Shown piece after piece: positions 8,349-15,548 of a stretch of 15,987 nucleotides of DNA. This DNA is from Lachnoclostridium sp. UBA3320 (GTDB lineage Bacteria > Bacillota > Clostridia > Lachnospirales > Lachnospiraceae): the NCBI GenBank assembly GCA_002361175.1, contig DESG01000166.1, positions 1 through 15,987 of the forward strand. The letters are read 5' to 3'. The position numbers and the translations under genes are program-made. How positions within the stretch are numbered: position 1 is the first letter of the stretch; every line of letters begins with the position of its first letter. Under the pieces are notes generated by a model that was not told the DNA's origin, did no database searches, and was given only the letters and a program-made list of their open reading frames with translations.

Positions 8349-8377
8349 TTGACAAATGCCAAATTATAATATATATT
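8349..8377 (+). promoter_or_regulatory. Sigma-A promoter of the Cro/C1-type regulator gene
   Basis: TTGACA (8349-8354), 17-bp spacer, TATATT (8372-8377), about 35 bp before the TTG start codon. It diverges from the transporter promoter; the two -35 boxes are about 80 bp apart. The interval between them is AT-rich and shows no gene. Confidence 0.6.
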
Positions 8378-8412
8378 AAATTTATAAAAATTGAAAAGAG
8401 GGATAAAATAAT

Positions 8413-8670
8413 TTGTTAATTTATAAAATAGATATAATACAAGAACTTTCAGAAATTGGAATAAATACCACAGTTGCAAGAAAAAGCGGTATTTTTGGAC
8501 AAGATACAATGCATAAATTTAAAAACAAAGATACAAACATATCTTTAGAAATATTAAATAGATTGTGTTGTGTTCTAGAAATGCAACCAAGAGACATTTT
8601 GAAATATGTAGAAACGGAAAAGGACAGAGAAAAAATAATATCAAAAATATGTGATATCAAAAAACAATGA
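8413..8670 (+). CDS. Small Cro/C1-type helix-turn-helix regulator
   Basis: An 85-aa protein made almost wholly of a HTH domain of the short XRE/HTH_26 kind. TTVARKSGIFGQDTMHKFKN (about 19-38) is the turn and recognition region. SLEILNRLCCVLEMQPRDILKYV (about 44-66) is the typical C-terminal pair of helices. The start is TTG with AGAGGG upstream; no ATG is available earlier in frame. A promoter lies just ahead. It is divergent from the transporter operon and 31 bp before the hydrolase gene, so it could regulate either, and the operator-like palindrome at 8248-8264 is a candidate site. That link is inference. Confidence 0.8.
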   Translation: MLIYKIDIIQELSEIGINTTVARKSGIFGQDTMHKFKNKDTNISLEILNRLCCVLEMQPRDILKYVETEKDREKIISKICDIKKQ

Positions 8671-8701
8671 ACTAATAATCAATGTGAAAGGTAAATTATA
8701 A

Positions 8702-10009
8702 ATGAATTTAAAAATTGCATTGCTTCAGCTTCTTCCAGGAGACAGTTTAGAAGAACAGTTTCAAATAGGAAAAGCAGCCTGCGAAAAGGCAAAAGCTATG
8801 GATGCCGACATTGCTTTATTCCCAGAGATGTGGAGTGATGGGTATTTAATTCCACAGGATGAGACAGCTATAAAAGATTTATCTATTACTTCAGATGATA
8901 ATTTTATACAGAAGTTTGGCAAACTCGCCGCAAAATTACAGTTAGCGATAGGTATCACTTTTCTCGAAAAGCATAATCCAAAACCACTGAACTCTATTAT
9001 ACTTTTTGACAGAAACGGAAAGGCAGTTTTGCATTATTCCAAAGTGCATACTTGCGCCTTTGATTTGGAAAAAATGTTATCTTCTGGTGAAAACTTTTTT
9101 GTTGCAGACTTAGATATTGGCAGAGGTACTGTAAAGATTGGCTCTATGATTTGTTTTGACAGAGAATTCCCCGAAAGCGCAAGAATTTTGATGCTTAAAG
9201 GTGCAGAAGTGATTTTAGTTCCAAATGCCTGTCCAATGGAGATTAACCGTTTGTCAGCACTTCGCACCAGAGCTTACGAAAATATGCTTGCAATTGCCAC
9301 CTGTAACTATCCTGATGGACAACCTGACTGCAATGGACATTCCACTGTCTTTGATGGCATTGCATGGCTGCGAAATGAACCAGAATCACGTGATATGTGT
9401 ATTATGGAAGCACCAAGTGAAGAAGGAATCTATGTGGCAGATATTGACCTTGATTTGCTGCGAGAATATCGTGCAAATGAGGTGATGGCGTATAAATACC
9501 GTCACCCAGAAACGTATCAAATTTTGGTTTCAGAATGGAAATATGAAATCCGCAAGCTTCGTAAAGACGAAATTGACTTATTAAAAGATTTTCTGTATGA
9601 GGCGATTTTTATTCCTGATGGTGTAAAGTCGCCTGCAAGGGATATTGTTGAAAAACCAGAACTGCGTGTATACACAGATGACTTCACTGCTCGAAAAGGC
9701 GATAATTGTCTGGTAGCAGATATTGACGGCAATGTGGTCGGTGCAGTCTGGACAAGAATTATGAACGATTATGGTCATGTGGATAATGACACGCCGTCAT
9801 TTGCTATTTCCCTGTATAAGGAATACCGTGGTCATGGCATTGGTACAAAACTTATGATTAATATGCTTGAACTGCTAAAAAAACAGGGATATAAACAAGT
9901 GTCCTTGGCGGTGCAGAAAACAAATTATGCCGTTAAAATGTATAAGAAAATCGGATTTAAGACAGTGAACGAAAATTCCGAAGAATATATTATGGTGTGT
10001 AAGTTATGA
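8702..10009 (+). CDS. Nitrilase-superfamily amidohydrolase fused to a GNAT acetyltransferase
   Basis: A 435-aa protein with two domains. Residues 1 to about 272 form a carbon-nitrogen hydrolase with the full triad: Glu42 in FPEMW, Lys114 in HYSKVH and Cys151 in MICFDREFPE. It ends with the usual YKYRHPETYQ tail. Residues about 280-435 form a complete GNAT fold: YEIRKLRKDE as first strand, DGNVVGAVW, acetyl-CoA motif YRGHGIGTKLM (375-385) and YKKIGFKTV at the end. Enzymes of the first class cleave amides or nitriles of small molecules; GNATs acetylate amines, so one substrate could be handled in two steps. The substrate is unknown. The reading frame is continuous with no internal start that would give a separate GNAT. 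ATG is preceded by AAAGG. Probably co-transcribed with the regulator before it. Confidence 0.9.
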   Translation: MNLKIALLQLLPGDSLEEQFQIGKAACEKAKAMDADIALFPEMWSDGYLIPQDETAIKDLSITSDDNFIQKFGKLAAKLQLAIGITFLEKHNPKPLNSIILFDRNGKAVLHYSKVHTCAFDLEKMLSSGENFFVADLDIGRGTVKIGSMICFDREFPESARILMLKGAEVILVPNACPMEINRLSALRTRAYENMLAIATCNYPDGQPDCNGHSTVFDGIAWLRNEPESRDMCIMEAPSEEGIYVADIDLDLLREYRANEVMAYKYRHPETYQILVSEWKYEIRKLRKDEIDLLKDFLYEAIFIPDGVKSPARDIVEKPELRVYTDDFTARKGDNCLVADIDGNVVGAVWTRIMNDYGHVDNDTPSFAISLYKEYRGHGIGTKLMINMLELLKKQGYKQVSLAVQKTNYAVKMYKKIGFKTVNENSEEYIMVCKL

Positions 10010-10086
10010 GTAATGAATTAATAAAAAGTAATCTTGCGCTTACTGAAATGGATGTTATACAGTGGTGTCGTTCAAAAGCAAGTTAG
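10006..10086 (+). CDS. 26-codon ORF coupled to the hydrolase-GNAT gene
   Basis: ATG at 10006 overlaps the previous stop (ATGA). The frame reads MSNELIKSNLALTEMDVIQW then six more residues to TAG. The stop precedes the SD of the DUF3842 gene. It could be a real small protein, the stump of a deleted gene, or a coupling device that carries ribosomes to the next gene. The family is not recognised. Confidence 0.3.
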   Translation: MSNELIKSNLALTEMDVIQWCRSKAS

Positions 10087-10102
10087 AGAAAGGCTATTTA
10101 AT

Positions 10103-10516
10103 ATGAAAATATTAGTAATAGATGCACAAGGCGGAGGAATAGGCAAACAACTTGTTATTGCAATAAAACAAAATTTTCCAACAACAAAAGTTATAGCAGT
10201 AGGAACAAATAGTACTGCTGCTTCTGCAATGCTTAAAGCTGGTGCAGATGGTGCTGCAACAGGTGAAAATGCTGTAGTCGTTGGATGTCGTACAGCTGAT
10301 ATTATTGTAGGTCCTGTTGGTATTGTAATAGCAGATTCTATGCTTGGTGAAGTCACTTCTAAAATGGCTTTGGCTGTTGCAAGAAGTAATGCAACAAAAA
10401 TATTAATTCCATTTAGTCATTGTGGAAATGTTATTGTTGGTGTACATGATTTTAATACAGGACAATTTATACAAGAAGCTATCAAAAATATTAAAAAAAT
10501 TATTAATACAAAGTGA
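10103..10516 (+). CDS. DUF3842 family protein
   Basis: A 137-aa protein that I recognise as DUF3842 from its opening MKILVIDAQGGGIGKQL, with a glycine-rich loop (9-14) like a Rossmann nucleotide site, the stretch VGTNSTAASAMLKAGADGAA (33-52), and a hydrophobic run ADIIVGPVGIVIADSMLGE (65-83). No biochemical function is established that I know of. The start is ATG 10103, with AGAGAAAGG upstream, rather than an upstream ATG at 10034 that would add 23 unrelated residues. It is last in the plus-strand run. From memory such proteins can occur near nickel-handling genes in Clostridia; I cannot verify that here. Confidence 0.85.
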   Translation: MKILVIDAQGGGIGKQLVIAIKQNFPTTKVIAVGTNSTAASAMLKAGADGAATGENAVVVGCRTADIIVGPVGIVIADSMLGEVTSKMALAVARSNATKILIPFSHCGNVIVGVHDFNTGQFIQEAIKNIKKIINTK

Positions 10517-10528
10517 AAATTACAAAAT

Positions 10529-10577
10529 GCCTCGGAGTGCCAGAAAATTCTAGTTATTTCTACCTGGCAACCGAGGC
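10529..10577 (-). terminator. Hairpin between convergent genes, likely terminator for the aminotransferase
   Basis: GCCTCGG (10529-10535) pairs with CCGAGGC (10571-10577), and TGCCAG (10538-10543) with CTGGCA (10564-10569), giving 13 bp with a small internal loop and a 20-base apical loop. Read leftwards it is followed by an interrupted T-rich run (ATTTTGTAATTTTC). Read rightwards the T-run is poorer, so it mainly suits the minus-strand gene, though it may act both ways. Confidence 0.6.
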
Positions 10578-10601
10578 TTACAATATTAATATAAACAATT
10601 T

Positions 10602-11891
10602 TTACTGTATCTTATCTAACATCCTTTCTACACTTACAAGCTTTACACAAAGTACAAATACCTTTGCTGCCTGTTCCATCTCTTCAGGTGAAGGAAATGT
10701 CGGTGCAATACGGATATTTGAATCATCTGGGTCTTTGCCATAAGGGAAAGTAGCTCCTGCTCCTGTCAAAATTACACCAAGGTCTTTACATTTAGCGACA
10801 ATGTCCTTTGCACAGCCTGGAAGTGAATTAAATGAGATAAAATATCCACCCCTTGGCTTAATCCAACTTCCTATTTCAAGTCCTGCAAGCTCTGTTTCTA
10901 ACGTATCTAACACTGCTGCAAACTTTGGGCGTAAAAGTTTGGCATGAAGTTTCATATGGTTTTTAAGTCCTTCAATATTCTTAAAAAATCTTGCATGTCT
11001 GAGCTGATTAACTTTATCATGTCCAATCGTCTGAATTGCCATTTGGCTCATTATAAATTCAATATTTTTAGGTGAAGCAGCTATAGCAGATATACCAGAA
11101 CCTGGGAAACTAATCTTTGATGTTGATGCAAAAATATAGACCATATCTGGATTCCCTGCTTTCTCACACTCTTCTAAGATATTCAATATTTCATCTTGTA
11201 TATCTTCATACAAATGATGGATGCAATAAGCATCGTCCCAATAAATGCGAAAATCCTCTGCTGCTGGTTTTAATCTGGCAAAACGTCTTACTACTTCATC
11301 TGAATATGAAATACCAGTTGGATTTGAATACTTTGGAACACACCAGATACCTTTGACAGAAGCATCATTATTAACATACTTCTCTACCATATCCATATCT
11401 GGTCCATCATCATAAAGTGGAATATTTATCATTTCAATGCCGAAAAATTCTGTTATCTTAAAATGCCTATCATAACCTGGAACAGGGCATAAAAACTTTA
11501 CATTATCCAATTTACACCATGGAACAGAACCATTAACACCATGCGTCATTGAACGTGCAACTGTATCATACATAATATTAAGGCTTGAATTGCCACATAC
11601 AATAACATTGTCTTTTTTTACAGATATCATATCAGCCATAAGTTGTCTACTTTCGCCAATACCGTCTAAATCGCCATAATTGCGTGTATCATTACCAAGT
11701 ACAGTTCTCATATCAGAGTCACTGTTTACTACATCAAGCATAGGCATGGTAATTGCAAGCTGTGAAAGCCCTGGCTTTCCTCTTGCCATATTCAAATTAA
11801 GATGCTTTGCTTCAAGTGTTTTATATTCCTCCTCAAGTGCCGCTTTTAATGAGAGCAGCTCTTCTCTATCCATATCTTTATATGCTTTCAT
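10602..11891 (-). CDS. PLP-dependent aminotransferase, subgroup Ic aspartate-aminotransferase-like
   Basis: Fold-type I aminotransferase of 429 aa. The early MARGKPGLSQLAI (35-47) and the overall pattern fit the PF12897 family (subgroup Ic, related to Corynebacterium AspT) rather than ordinary AspC. Visible cofactor residues are Y72 in NYGDLDG, N190 in NPTG, D219/D220 in YWDDAY, K259 in ASTSKISFPGSG (Schiff-base lysine) and R394 in NIRIAPT (substrate carboxylate). The likely reaction is transfer of the amino group between aspartate or a related amino acid and 2-oxoglutarate. ATG 11891 is chosen because GGAGGG lies at ideal spacing; an upstream in-frame start at 11930 would add 13 basic residues not typical of the family. 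It has its own promoter and looks monocistronic. Confidence 0.92.
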   Translation of the reverse strand: MKAYKDMDREELLSLKAALEEEYKTLEAKHLNLNMARGKPGLSQLAITMPMLDVVNSDSDMRTVLGNDTRNYGDLDGIGESRQLMADMISVKKDNVIVCGNSSLNIMYDTVARSMTHGVNGSVPWCKLDNVKFLCPVPGYDRHFKITEFFGIEMINIPLYDDGPDMDMVEKYVNNDASVKGIWCVPKYSNPTGISYSDEVVRRFARLKPAAEDFRIYWDDAYCIHHLYEDIQDEILNILEECEKAGNPDMVYIFASTSKISFPGSGISAIAASPKNIEFIMSQMAIQTIGHDKVNQLRHARFFKNIEGLKNHMKLHAKLLRPKFAAVLDTLETELAGLEIGSWIKPRGGYFISFNSLPGCAKDIVAKCKDLGVILTGAGATFPYGKDPDDSNIRIAPTFPSPEEMEQAAKVFVLCVKLVSVERMLDKIQ

Positions 11892-11946
11892 GTCTATCCC
11901 TCCGATTTTTCTGTCTTTTCTCTTATGCAAATATTTTGCATTTACT

Positions 11947-11975
11947 ATAATATAAAATTATCCAGTTTTTTGCAA
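11947..11975 (-). promoter_or_regulatory. Sigma-A promoter of the aminotransferase gene
   Basis: Minus strand TTGCAA (11975-11970), 17-bp spacer, TATTAT (11952-11947), about 56 bp upstream of the chosen ATG. Spacing is ideal and the -35 box matches four of six positions. Confidence 0.5.
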
Positions 11976-12079
11976 CCTTATTTTACCAAATTTTTTCGTA
12001 ACAAATTTTATTAACTATCATAAAATAATAATAAACCTAATTTACAATGCGCAGTGCGGCGCAGAAATGAGGTATTATT

Positions 12080-12595
12080 ATGCCATTATTAAAATCACAA
12101 CAGACAGAAGATAAAGGATATTTTAGGGCTAATGTAAATTCAGTTATTGCTTCAAGACCAATAGTTGGAGCGAAAGTACAGATTACTGATGAAAACAACC
12201 CCAATGAAATAATTGAGGAAATTGAAACTGACATATCTGGTCAAACTGAATCTATTGAGCTTCCAACACCTCCACTTGAGTACAGTATGGAACCTGTTGC
12301 ACAACAGCCATATTCAGTTTATAACATACGAGTTTCTGCGCCTGGCTTTGAAACAATAGAAGTTTCAGGCGCAGAAATACTTCCTGGGCAAACCGCTTTA
12401 CAAAACATCTCACTTATGCCTATGGAAAATTCTGTTGGTGAAAGTGAAGAATTATATGTAATACCACCTCACACCCTGTATGGAACTTATCCGCCAAAGA
12501 TAGCAGAGAGCGAGATAAAAGACACACAGGAAACAGGTGAAATAGTTTTAAGCCGTGTGGTCATCCCCGCTGGTGTATGTTCGCATATTCCATAG
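12080..12595 (+). pseudogene. N-terminal fragment of a sporulation/cell-wall-type protein, cut at an element edge
   Basis: A 171-codon frame with TGAGG seven bases before ATG. Residues about 10-115 look like a carboxypeptidase-regulatory-like beta-sandwich (RANVNSVIASRPIVGAKVQI, later YNIRVSAPGFETIEV and LPGQTALQNISLMP). This resembles the front of a larger clostridial protein, often called a peptidoglycan-binding or spore-cortex-type protein, in which IVLSRVVIP leads into a second domain with a VH.G.P stretch. Here, after VVIP (about residue 163), the sequence changes to AGVCSHIP and stops, over the tail of a recombinase remnant on the other strand. So the C-terminal half appears to be lost or displaced. 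The family match is from memory and is moderate; the truncation follows from it. Confidence 0.6.
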
Positions 12596-13198
12596 CCTTC
12601 TTACACTTCCAGAACTCCACTTTTTAAAATTTATACTTGTGTCTGTATAATATATCTTTCCTGTAGCATTATAAACCGAAGGCCTATTTACTCTATGATT
12701 GTCAAGCCATTTTGCTATTTCAGCAGAAGTATACCCCCTATTTTTAAGTTCACAAATCTTTTTTACAATTTCCATAGTCTCAGCTTCTTTAAGTGTACGT
12801 ATACCATCTTTTATGACAATAGAATATCCATATGGAGCAAAATTCCCAACATATCCTCCTTTTGATTTTTGATACTGCTTTACGTCAGAGACTTTTCTGC
12901 CAGATTCCCTTGCATACCATTCATTCACTATATTTTTTATTCCCATAAAAAATACATCATTATTACTATTTTTATTTCTATTACTATTATCACTGTCATA
13001 CTTTTCTTCAACAGCGATAAATCTTATCCCATATTTAGGAAAAACTTTTTCTATATACTCTCCTACTTCTATATAATTTCGTCCCAATCTTGAAAAATCT
13101 TTTACAATGACTGCATTAAGTTTTTTCTTTTTAATATCTGCAATAAGATTTTTAAATGCTGGTCTTTCAAAATTTAGTCCTGAAAATCCTCTGTCTAA
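12548..13198 (-). pseudogene. Serine recombinase remnant lacking both ends
   Basis: About 216 codons of open frame. It begins LDRGFSGLNFERPAFKNLIA immediately after an in-frame TAG (13201-13199) and includes VIVKDFSRLGRNYIEVGEYI, the core of the resolvase catalytic domain. The start of the recombinase domain follows (YGYSIVIKDG, then RGYTSAEIAKWLDN). The N-terminal 50 residues or so with the catalytic serine are absent, and the frame ends at about RLWNMRTYTSGDD without the zinc ribbon and C-terminal coil. A TTG at 13087 is not a sensible start because it lies inside a conserved motif. It is therefore a broken gene, older than or damaged by the neighbouring element. Confidence 0.8.
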
Positions 13199-13217
13199 CT
13201 AAATGGCGTCTTTGATA

Positions 13218-13308
13218 CAATTTGATTTTGCCTTTGAACTTTTTGATTTTTCCTCTAACAATTTGATTTTTTGTATACTTTTTGATTTTTCCTCATAGAA
13301 AAATCAAA
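13218..13308. repeat. Array of TTTGATTTT boxes spaced about 20 bp apart
   Basis: TTTGATTTT occurs at 13221, 13242, 13262 and 13281, and its reverse complement AAAATCAAA at 13300: steps of 21, 20, 19 and 19 bp, near two helix turns. The boxes form two imperfect 40-41 bp units (13218-13258 and 13259-13298), each a CAATTTGATTTT box followed by a CTTTTTGATTTTTCCTC box. The last direct box and the inverted one can also fold into an 11-bp AT hairpin. The array ends 4 bp before the -35 box of the acetyltransferase gene. Confidence 0.85.
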
Positions 13309-13312
13309 AGGT

Positions 13313-13340
13313 TTGAAAATGGAACAAAACATGATATAAT
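13313..13340 (+). promoter_or_regulatory. Strong sigma-A promoter of the GNAT gene
   Basis: TTGAAA (13313-13318), 16-bp spacer, TATAAT (13335-13340) preceded by TG one base upstream (extended -10 type). The start codon follows 35 bp later behind GGAGG (13362-13366). Confidence 0.75.
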
Positions 13341-13375
13341 CCCTTAAATAAATCAGAATTTGGAGGTGCATTTAT

Positions 13376-13897
13376 ATGGTTTACTTTTCGAACGGACAAA
13401 TAACTATTCGCAATATGGAGTATGGAGATGCTCAGGCAATTACGGATGCTGAAATCGAACAGGGGTGGGATGCGTCCATTGAGAAATATCAAAAAAGATT
13501 AGAAGACCAAAGATTGGGGAAGGCAATTTCATTGGTTGCAGAATATTCCAGAAAACCAGTTGGTTATATAAATATTTATCCCAATAGTACATGGGGAGCA
13601 TTTGGAGGGAAAGGCTACCCAGAAATCATTGATTTTGGCGTTTTAGAAAAATATCGAAACCAGAGTATTGGTACAGTTTTAATGAATATAGCTGAAGAAA
13701 TCGCCGCAACATATGCGGACATAGTGTACCTGGGTGTTGGACTTCACAGTGGCTATGGAAGTGCCCAGCGAATGTATGTGAAGCGTGGTTACATACCAGA
13801 TGGTTCTGGCGTTTGGTATCAAGACAAAATATGCAAGCCATATAAGGAATGCAAAAATGATGACGATTTGGTTTTGTATCTTTCAAAGAAATTGTGA
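13376..13897 (+). CDS. GNAT family N-acetyltransferase
   Basis: A 173-aa single-domain acetyltransferase. It opens with a GNAT first strand (QITIRNMEYGDAQAIT, 8-23), has SLVAEYSRKPVGYINIYP in the middle (52-69), the acetyl-CoA motif VLEKYRNQSIGTVLM (89-103; R94 to G99 is the pyrophosphate loop) and the late AQRMYVKRGYIPDGSGVWY (130-148). GNATs pass an acetyl group from acetyl-CoA to an amine; the acceptor cannot be told, and no antibiotic-resistance subfamily is evident. ATG has GGAGG at good spacing. The gene lies alone between recombinase genes with its own strong promoter and box array, as cargo genes often do. Confidence 0.88.
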   Translation: MVYFSNGQITIRNMEYGDAQAITDAEIEQGWDASIEKYQKRLEDQRLGKAISLVAEYSRKPVGYINIYPNSTWGAFGGKGYPEIIDFGVLEKYRNQSIGTVLMNIAEEIAATYADIVYLGVGLHSGYGSAQRMYVKRGYIPDGSGVWYQDKICKPYKECKNDDDLVLYLSKKL

Positions 13898-13925
13898 GAT
13901 GACAAATTTCAGTTTGTGCATCAAC

Positions 13926-13971
13926 AAAGCATCCCCTGTCAGCGTATTCGTCACAGGGGGATTTGTGCTTT
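13926..13971. terminator. Hairpin between the convergent GNAT and recombinase genes
   Basis: AAAGC-ATCCCC-TGT (13926-13939) pairs with ACA-GGGGG-AT and GCTTT (13953-13971), with one bulged G and a small internal loop, around a 13-base loop. GC-rich pairs make the core stable, but only three Ts follow in the plus direction. It may terminate the GNAT transcript, or slow transcription from both sides. Confidence 0.5.
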
Positions 13972-15548
13972 CAAGCTTTAATCTCTGTCCCATCCTTAAA
14001 GGTAAAACGGATATCTTCCTTATCAAAAACTGTTACATATTCAATCAAGCTGTACCATAAATCCTCATCAAATTCAGTAACCAGCTCTTCCTGTTTCTGT
14101 AGTCCTTCAAGGAACAGCTCTATTTTTTCTTTCTGTGCCTGCTTTTTCATAATGGTATGACAGACCTCATCCAGTCGTTCTTGCACATTGTCTAACCGTT
14201 TTGCCAGTCCATCATATCTTTTCTTATATTCCTTCTGGTCAAGAGCAATCCGTGCATTTTCTTTGATACACTGCTGTATCAGTTCCGCTGCCACATTCAG
14301 TTCCTCCTGAAGCTGTGACCGTTCCGTTTCCAGTGGTCGCACATCAAAGAGCCTATCCTTGATGGCGTTAAAATTCTCGATAATTTCATCTTTTTCTGCT
14401 AAGAGAATATTCACAGCTTTCACAAAAAGCCCCTTGATGGTTTCCTCGTCAAGATGGGGCGTGGTGCATTTCTCACCGCCATCAAATTTGTGGTTGCACT
14501 GCCATATAGTCTTACGGTATTTGCTGTTGGAATGCCAGACTTTAGAGCCATACCAACTTCCACAATCACCGCATTTTATCTTACTTGAGAAAATACTGAC
14601 GCAACTTTGCCTATTCTTGCCTGGATGCCTTACTGCCATCTGCTTTTGAACTGCGTCAAATTCCTGTGGTGAAATGATTGCTTGATGATTGCTCTCCACA
14701 TAATACTGTGGCACTTCGCCCTTGTTGACTTTTTTCTTTTTAGAAAGGAAATCCACTGTGTAGACTTTCTGCAAGAGTGCGTCACCTTTGTATTTTTCGT
14801 TGGTCAATATGCTTTTTACCGTTCCAGATGCCCATGTTTTTTTGCCACCAGGTGATGGAATTTTATCAGCCATCAGTATCTTGGCAATTGCATAAGGCGA
14901 ACGTCCTTGCAGGAAAAGACCATAAATCCTACGGACGATAGCCGCTTGTTCCTCGTTTATCACAAGATTGCCATCTTCACCCCTGTCATAGCCAAGAAAC
15001 CTGCCAAAAGGCACTGTGACCTTGCCATCAGCAAAACGCTTTCTTTGTCCCCATGTGCAATTTTCTGAAATGGAGCGGCTTTCTTCCTGTGCCAAAGAGG
15101 ACATGATGGTAAGGAGCAATTCTCCTTTTCCATCAAATGTCCAAATATTCTCTTTTTCAAAATAGCACTCCACTTTGTTTTCTTTAAGTTTTCGTATTGT
15201 GATAAGGCTGTCAACTGTGTTTCGTGCAAATCTTGATACACTTTTGGTAATGATAAGGTCAATGCGTCCTGCCAATGCATCATCTACCATACTATTGAAA
15301 CCATCTCTTTTTTTTGTGTTACAGCCAGTTATCCCTTCGTCAGCGTACACAGACACAAATTCCCAGTCATCTCTTCCGTTGATATAATTAGTGTAATAAT
15401 CCACCTGTGCTTCGTAGCTACTTTGCTGTTCCTCATGGTCGGTGGAAACACGAGCATAAGCGGCTACCTTTCGTTTTCTTTTGCTACCTATTGGGTCAGC
15501 TGTATATCTGTTCTTTGTCGCAGGTATGATAATTACACTTTTTGCCAT
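13971..15548 (-). CDS. Large serine recombinase, complete
   Basis: A site-specific DNA recombinase of 525 aa. The resolvase catalytic domain (about 26-175) has nucleophile Ser35 in AYARVSTD and the conserved ITKSVSRFARN and SLAQEESRSIS stretches. The recombinase domain follows (about 190-300; VPFGRFLGYDR). Next is a zinc ribbon with CGDC (about 325) and later cysteines in WQCNHKFDGGEKC, then a coiled-coil region (about 400-480) that in such enzymes controls integration versus excision. All parts are present, so it may be active. ATG is preceded by GGAGGTGA and overlaps the upstream recombinase gene by 16 bp, so the two are coupled. Confidence 0.93.
   Translation of the reverse strand: MAKSVIIIPATKNRYTADPIGSKRKRKVAAYARVSTDHEEQQSSYEAQVDYYTNYINGRDDWEFVSVYADEGITGCNTKKRDGFNSMVDDALAGRIDLIITKSVSRFARNTVDSLITIRKLKENKVECYFEKENIWTFDGKGELLLTIMSSLAQEESRSISENCTWGQRKRFADGKVTVPFGRFLGYDRGEDGNLVINEEQAAIVRRIYGLFLQGRSPYAIAKILMADKIPSPGGKKTWASGTVKSILTNEKYKGDALLQKVYTVDFLSKKKKVNKGEVPQYYVESNHQAIISPQEFDAVQKQMAVRHPGKNRQSCVSIFSSKIKCGDCGSWYGSKVWHSNSKYRKTIWQCNHKFDGGEKCTTPHLDEETIKGLFVKAVNILLAEKDEIIENFNAIKDRLFDVRPLETERSQLQEELNVAAELIQQCIKENARIALDQKEYKKRYDGLAKRLDNVQERLDEVCHTIMKKQAQKEKIELFLEGLQKQEELVTEFDEDLWYSLIEYVTVFDKEDIRFTFKDGTEIKA

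Noticed and set aside
8365..8370. TATAAT as the -10 box of the regulator gene
   Set aside because: It is only 10 bp from the TTGACA box; TATATT at 8372 gives the correct 17-bp spacing.
10513..10743. Plus-strand ORF of 76 codons
   Set aside because: It covers the intergenic hairpin and the antisense of the aminotransferase end, and lacks a ribosome-binding site.
12017..12048. Mother-cell sigma-E promoter before the truncated sporulation-type gene
   Set aside because: TTTACAAT resembles the -10 element, but the -35 candidate ATCATAA is loose and its spacing is too long to call.
13218..13308. Possible short CRISPR array
   Set aside because: The shared boxes are only 9-17 bp, AT-only in character, with spacers of about 10 bp and one inverted copy; no cas genes are present.
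13376..13897. Aminoglycoside or streptothricin resistance gene
   Set aside because: Only general GNAT motifs are visible; nothing specific to those resistance subfamilies is seen.
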